Positions 6,302 to 8,944 of a stretch of 8,944 nucleotides of DNA are shown piece by piece. The DNA comes from Chloroflexota bacterium. Lineage in GTDB: Bacteria; Chloroflexota; Chloroflexia; Thermomicrobiales; UBA6265. Positions within the stretch are counted from its first letter, which is position 1. Every line of letters starts with the position of its first letter. The notes under the pieces were generated by a model. The model ran no database searches and was not told the DNA's origin. It saw nothing but the letters and a program-made list of their open reading frames with translations. A program made the position numbers and the translations under genes. The stretch covers positions 1-8,944 of the forward strand of contig JAHWJF010000106.1 of NCBI GenBank assembly GCA_019348515.1, written 5' to 3'.

Positions 6302-7270
6302 ATGAGGACACTGGTCACCGGTGGAGCGGGGATGATCGGCAGTCACCTCGTCGACGCGCTGATCGACGGTGGCGACGAGGTGGTCGTCCTCGACAATTTC
6401 CTTACCGGGCGTCGTGAGAATCTCGCTCACCGTGACGATTCGCCCCTGATGCAGGTCCTCGAAGCCGATGTTTCTGTCGCGACTGACCTCATGGAAAAGG
6501 TTGGGCCGGTCGACCGGGTCTATCACCTCGCTAGTCCCGCCAGCCCGATCGATTTCGCTCGCTATCCGCTTGAAACATTGATGACGAATGCTGTCGGCAC
6601 CCGCAATGCGCTCGACCTCGCGCGTCACTGGGACGCGCGATTTCTCCTGGCATCCACCTCCGAGATTTACGGTGATCCGGAGGTGCACCCCCAGCCAGAA
6701 ACCTACCGGGGCAACGCCAGCTCGCTTGGCCCGCGCTCCTGCTACGACGAGGGCAAGCGATTCGCCGAGAGCCTGGCGATGACCTATTGGCGCGAGTATG
6801 GAGTGGATGTCCGCATCGCGAGACTGTTCAACACCTACGGCCCACGGTCGAGAACGGACGACGGCCGGGTGGTCCCGACCTTCTGCGTGCAAGCCTTGTC
6901 CCGCCGGCCCCTGACGGTCTTCGGCTCCGGTCTCCAGACCCGTTCCCTCTGCTATGTGAGTGATATCGTGCGGGGATTGATCGCCCTGATGGAGACTCGT
7001 GGCATCGGCGGCGAAGCGGTCAATCTGGGCTGCCCCGAAGAGCGCACCGTTCTTGAAATCGCGGAGATCATCGCGGCACTGGCCGGCAGCCCGTGCCATA
7101 TCGAGGGAGGGCCGTTGCCGGTCGATGACCCCGCTCGCCGCTGCCCGGATATCGGCAAGGCGCAACGCCTCCTTGGCTGGCTACCGGAGATCGACCTCGA
7201 GACCGGCCTCAAGATGACATTGGAGCATTTCCGTGCCGAGCTCGCGCTCTCCCGCGGGGCCGCGGCGTAA
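6302..7270 (+). CDS. UDP-glucuronate decarboxylase / UDP-xylose synthase-like NAD-dependent SDR
   Basis: A 322-residue extended short-chain dehydrogenase. It has the Rossmann motif TGGAGMIG (G7, G10, G13), acidic D31 at the end of strand 2 for NAD preference, and YHLASPASP at 74-82. ASTSEIYGDPEVHPQPE follows (T119, S120, E121), then the catalytic YDEGK (Y148, K152), RLFNTYGPR (174-182), DGRVVPTF and a QTRSLCYVSD segment. The ASPASP, SEIYGDPEVHPQ and CYDEGKR stretches are the specific signature of UDP-glucuronate decarboxylases (UXS), which convert UDP-glucuronate to UDP-xylose through a 4-keto intermediate. A related UDP-sugar 4-epimerase or dTDP-glucose dehydratase is less likely. The start is supported by AGGGGA at 6291-6296, five bases before ATG 6302. 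It lies 62 bases after the GT2 gene in the same direction and probably belongs to the same transcript, supplying a pentose donor. No UDP-glucose dehydrogenase is present in the window, so UDP-glucuronate must come from elsewhere. Confidence 0.9.
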   Translation: MRTLVTGGAGMIGSHLVDALIDGGDEVVVLDNFLTGRRENLAHRDDSPLMQVLEADVSVATDLMEKVGPVDRVYHLASPASPIDFARYPLETLMTNAVGTRNALDLARHWDARFLLASTSEIYGDPEVHPQPETYRGNASSLGPRSCYDEGKRFAESLAMTYWREYGVDVRIARLFNTYGPRSRTDDGRVVPTFCVQALSRRPLTVFGSGLQTRSLCYVSDIVRGLIALMETRGIGGEAVNLGCPEERTVLEIAEIIAALAGSPCHIEGGPLPVDDPARRCPDIGKAQRLLGWLPEIDLETGLKMTLEHFRAELALSRGAAA

Positions 7271-7326
7271 TGGTTCGGTATGAGAACGAGGGAGCAGCCT
7301 GATCCGCTACTCGCGTACGGGCTCAA
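7271..7326. other. Short convergent intergenic gap without a clear terminator
   Basis: These 56 bases separate the stops of the UXS-like gene and chaB. I see only a weak bulged stem (CCGCTA with TACGG, about 7302-7318) and no following T run. No intrinsic terminator can be called. Confidence 0.4.
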
Positions 7327-7551
7327 TCATGGCGAGTTGTCGTCCTCCGTCGGACCTTCGACCCACTTGCCCGACTGGTTCTTGTGGTACTTACGCTCGA
7401 CGGCGCCCCACGCGACGCGGTGGGCGCGGCTCTCATCATGGCCGTACTGGTCCCACGCGCTGTTGAACGACTCCTTGTAGATGTCTTGGGCGTGCGGTGG
7501 CAGGTGCTCGCGCACGCTTTCAGGGAGGTCGGCGCGACTCTCGTAGGGCAT
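7327..7551 (-). CDS. chaB: ChaB family protein
   Basis: A 74-residue protein, the usual size of ChaB. The sequence MPYESRADLPESVREHLP, then HAQDIYKESFNSAWDQYG, followed by ESRAHRVAWGAVERKY and a KNQSGKW tail matches E. coli ChaB and its many homologues almost motif for motif. E. coli ChaB is annotated as a regulator of the ChaA cation antiporter, but the biochemical role is not established, and no chaA is present here. The start at 7551 is fixed by a perfect AGGAGGT (complement of 7556-7562) four bases upstream. The frame is open back to 7644, but those 31 residues have no ChaB homology. The gene is convergent with the UXS-like gene and lies 23 bases beyond the 3' end of the broken glycosyltransferase frame on the same strand. 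It is probably a stand-alone stress-type gene unrelated to the glycan locus. Confidence 0.93.
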   Translation of the reverse strand: MPYESRADLPESVREHLPPHAQDIYKESFNSAWDQYGHDESRAHRVAWGAVERKYHKNQSGKWVEGPTEDDNSP

Positions 7552-7555
7552 CTTT

Positions 7556-7562
7556 ACCTCCT
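7556..7562 (-). promoter_or_regulatory. Perfect Shine-Dalgarno AGGAGGT for chaB
   Basis: AGGAGGT on the minus strand with a 4-base AAAG spacer to ATG 7551-7549. It decides the short ChaB start over the 31-residue longer open frame. It implies good translation from any transcript entering from the truncated gene side. Confidence 0.8.
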
Positions 7563-7574
7563 GTCGGTGGGCTA

Positions 7575-7988
7575 TTACCCGCTGGCAACAATCGACGCAA
7601 GCGACGTGCCGTCCGCAGAGTCGCGGAGCGCTGGCATGATCCACTCCTGGAGCACCACTTCCGTACTCCGACGCCGATCCATGACGCGGCGCACCTTGTC
7701 TGGCATCTCCGAGGGATCGGGAATGTCGGGCCGTACAGGATGGAACCCGAGGCCAAACCCCTCGACGGTCTGCCGGTACGCGGCGCTGGTGGCGATGATG
7801 GGCAGGTGCCCGCGTTCCCGCAGGCCGAGGGCGATGGCGACGTAGGGATGTAGGTCACCCAACGAGCCGAAGGTCGCCAGCAGAATCCGTTTCCAGACTC
7901 GTGCTGTGACGCGCTCAGGGCGCGCCGCGCTGGGATCTCTCGTCCGCTCCCCGGCCGGGATCTTGCCCCTCGCCGCTGATTCGAGCAT
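7575..7988 (-). pseudogene. Truncated GT1/GT28-type glycosyltransferase, N-terminal remnant
   Basis: The minus-strand frame from ATG 7988-7986 to TAA at 7575-7577 encodes 137 residues. From residue 34 it reads KRILLATFGSLGDLHPYVAIALG, the Rossmann start and GSxGDxxP loop of MGT/sterol-glucosyltransferase-like GT1/GT28 enzymes. GHLPIIATSAAYRQ, then GFHPVRPDIPD, RVMDRRRSTE and EWIMPALRDS follow. Homology-like sequence stops at about residue 124 (near 7617), and 13 unrelated residues lead to the stop. Full-length members have about 400 residues, so the acceptor-domain rest and the whole C-terminal nucleotide-sugar domain are missing. They cannot continue in another frame, because chaB occupies the downstream DNA. 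The 33 residues before KRILLATFG are unusual, and the true original start is uncertain; a GGAGG at about 20 bases upstream of the ATG is too far to be convincing. I read it as a non-functional deletion remnant. A short N-domain protein or an assembly join are alternatives. Confidence 0.75.
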
Positions 7989-8171
7989 AGACAGCTCACG
8001 CAGACTATCCTCCTTCGGGCCCGCGGACCCAACTTTGGACGAACCTACGCTCAGTGTGCGCCATGTTATGCTCCCGCCACCTCTGTCAGAGAGCCGCGAA
8101 ATGCCGGCGATGCCGTGCTCTTTCCTGAAGTGAGCCCCGACCAGTGCTCCGATTGGCGCTGCCGGGACAGG
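7989..8171. other. Intergenic region between the GT remnant and the solute-binding protein gene
   Basis: This is the non-coding part of a 225-base gap between divergent frames. It contains the candidate extended -10 at 8064-8072 and a small CTCT-GTC-AGAG inverted repeat near 8083-8093. Apparent open frames across it are low-complexity shadows. The solute-binding protein frame is open upstream to GTG 8130, but that extension is Arg/Glu-rich and would bury the Tat signal. Confidence 0.45.
8064..8072 (+). promoter_or_regulatory. Possible extended -10 promoter element for the solute-binding protein gene
   Basis: TG-T-TATGCT fits an extended -10 (TGn plus a 4/6 match to TATAAT), about 140 bases before ATG 8214. 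No good -35 box lies 16-18 bases upstream. It is a weak call, made only because of its position in the divergent gap. Confidence 0.2.
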
Positions 8172-8206
8172 AAGCGAGTAGCGAGACGGGAGAAGCGAGA
8201 AGTAGA
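8172..8206 (+). repeat. Degenerate heptanucleotide direct repeats (consensus AAGCGAG)
   Basis: Five consecutive 7-base units are seen: AAGCGAG (8172), TAGCGAG (8179), ACGGGAG (8186), AAGCGAG (8193) and AAGTAGA (8200). The strand is almost entirely purine. The array ends eight bases before the ATG of the solute-binding protein gene, so it lies in the 5' untranslated region. It may be a small microsatellite-type array, possibly affecting translation initiation since no clean Shine-Dalgarno is present. Confidence 0.65.
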
Positions 8207-8213
8207 ACAACAC

Positions 8214-8944
8214 ATGACCGAGATCGAACGCGTGCGCTTGCGGAAACTCGATCGCCGCCAGTTGGTCGGGGGAGCGGCCGGTCTCGGGTTGGCCGCTCCG
8301 TTCCTCGGCCGTGGCATGAGCGCCCTCGCCGCGCCCGCCCTCCAGGAGGGGACGCCGGCGCCGACGCCGGGTGGAATCCTCAAGGTCGGTCTGCAATCCG
8401 ATCCCACCGCCCTTGATCCCCAGAAGCAGAGTCTGACCGCCATCTGGCACGTCATCGAGCACATCTACGATGGGCTGACCCGGATCGCACCCGATCTTTC
8501 CGTCGAGCCGGCGCTGGCCGAGGGCTGGGAGATCTCGGAGGATGGCACCAGCTACATGTTCGTGTTGCGCGAAGGGGTGACCTTCCACGATGGCACCCCG
8601 CTCAAGGCGAGCGACGTGAAATTCACCTTCGAGCGGCTGGTCGACCCGGAGACGGCCTCGACGAGCGCCGCCGAGCTCGCTTCGATGAAGAGCATCGAGG
8701 CGACCGACGACCGCACCGTGGTGATGACGCTGCACGCCCCGGACGCCTCCCTGCTCGCGACCCTGGCCGGGGGAAGCACGGTCATCTATTCCGAAGCGTT
8801 CGTTAAAGCCAACAACAATGACGTCTCCCAAGTGGCGATGGGCACCGGTCCCTTCAAGTTCGTCGAATATGTGCCCAACACCCGCATCCTCCTGGAGCGG
8901 AACGAGAATTACTGGGAAGAGGGGCTCCCCTACCTCGACGGTAT
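8214..8944 (+). CDS. ABC transporter family 5 (peptide/nickel-type) solute-binding protein, N-terminal part, Tat signal (3' truncated by window)
   Basis: The frame from ATG 8214 is open to the window edge (243 codons). A signal peptide is evident: LDRRQLVGGAAGLGLAAPFL has twin arginines at 14-15 followed by a hydrophobic Gly/Ala/Leu core, then an Ala-rich cleavage region (SALAAPA, about 36-42). There is no lipobox cysteine, so Tat export as a soluble or anchored exported protein is likely. The mature part is typical of SBP_bac_5. GGILKVGLQSDPTALDP (53-69) comes first, then IYDGLTRI and PALAEGWEISEDGTSY (99-114). Next is FVLREGVTFHDGTPLKASDVKFTFERL, the family signature, and finally MGTGPFKFVEYVPN and LERNENYWEEGLPYLDG. 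It should bind an oligopeptide or other small solute outside the membrane and deliver it to a DppBC/OppBC-like permease, expected downstream outside the window. The ligand is unknown. The ribosome site is weak, and the next upstream in-frame start (GTG 8130) would place 28 charged residues before the signal. Confidence 0.9.
   Translation, partial: MTEIERVRLRKLDRRQLVGGAAGLGLAAPFLGRGMSALAAPALQEGTPAPTPGGILKVGLQSDPTALDPQKQSLTAIWHVIEHIYDGLTRIAPDLSVEPALAEGWEISEDGTSYMFVLREGVTFHDGTPLKASDVKFTFERLVDPETASTSAAELASMKSIEATDDRTVVMTLHAPDASLLATLAGGSTVIYSEAFVKANNNDVSQVAMGTGPFKFVEYVPNTRILLERNENYWEEGLPYLDG

Noticed and set aside
6236..7165. 309-codon minus-strand open frame opposite the UXS-like gene
   Set aside because: It is antisense shadow of a gene with complete catalytic motifs and a good ribosome site; no domain features are visible in it.
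7271..7326. Bidirectional intrinsic terminator between the UXS-like gene and chaB
   Set aside because: Only a short bulged stem is present, with no T tract on either strand.
7552..7644. 31-residue N-terminal extension of ChaB
   Set aside because: There is no homology, it lies upstream of a perfect Shine-Dalgarno at 7556-7562, and ChaB proteins start at the MPY segment.
7989..8831. Upstream part of the minus-strand frame that includes the GT remnant (open to 8831)
   Set aside because: From 8214 on it is the complement of the solute-binding protein gene, and 7989-8213 shows no recognisable protein. Only the segment below 7988 has GT homology.

Overview
The window is high-GC bacterial DNA of ordinary chromosomal type. 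Codons strongly prefer G or C in the third position. The genes are tightly packed and several overlap by GTGA, and initiation sites are Shine-Dalgarno-like. The gene mix is a molybdenum hydroxylase operon, a Tat-exported family 5 solute-binding protein, a GSxGDxxP-type glycosyltransferase and small surface-sugar genes. This mix resembles Thermomicrobia-like Chloroflexota (Sphaerobacter/Nitrolancea relatives) or another high-GC soil or thermophilic lineage. The placement is an impression from protein style, not a demonstrated assignment. No RNA genes, CRISPR arrays, insertion sequences or phage genes are visible.

Layout. (1) 1-1499, plus strand: the 3' end of a molybdopterin-binding subunit gene and the complete FAD-binding subunit gene of a xanthine dehydrogenase/aldehyde oxidoreductase-family enzyme, translationally coupled. 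The FAD subunit has extra cysteines that suggest an additional iron-sulfur cluster. (2) 1500-3393, minus strand: a radical SAM protein with a short SPASM/Twitch-like C-terminus, followed by a family 2 glycosyltransferase (GT2). This unit converges on the Mo-enzyme operon with the two stop codons directly abutting. (3) 3394-3537: a divergent intergenic region with a candidate promoter and a small inverted repeat. (4) 3538-7270, plus strand: a NodU/TobZ-type O-carbamoyltransferase, a second GT2 (GTGA overlap) and a UDP-glucuronate decarboxylase-like (UDP-xylose synthase) SDR enzyme. (5) 7327-7551, minus strand: chaB. (6) 7575-7988, minus strand: the truncated N-terminal end of a GT1/GT28-type glycosyltransferase whose remaining two thirds are missing. 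(7) 8214-8944, plus strand: the start of a Tat-secreted family 5 ABC transporter solute-binding protein, running off the window. It is preceded by a purine-rich array of degenerate 7-nt repeats.

The central block (1500-7270) reads as one compact glycan or glycoconjugate locus. It encodes a UDP-pentose supplier, two GT2 transferases (one with C-terminal hydrophobic segments), a carbamoyl group donor enzyme and a divergently transcribed radical SAM enzyme. The most economical hypothesis is synthesis of a carbamoylated, possibly pentose-containing surface glycan, glycolipid or small-molecule glycoside. The final product cannot be read from the sequence. The truncated GT1/GT28 gene beyond the locus may be a decayed former member.
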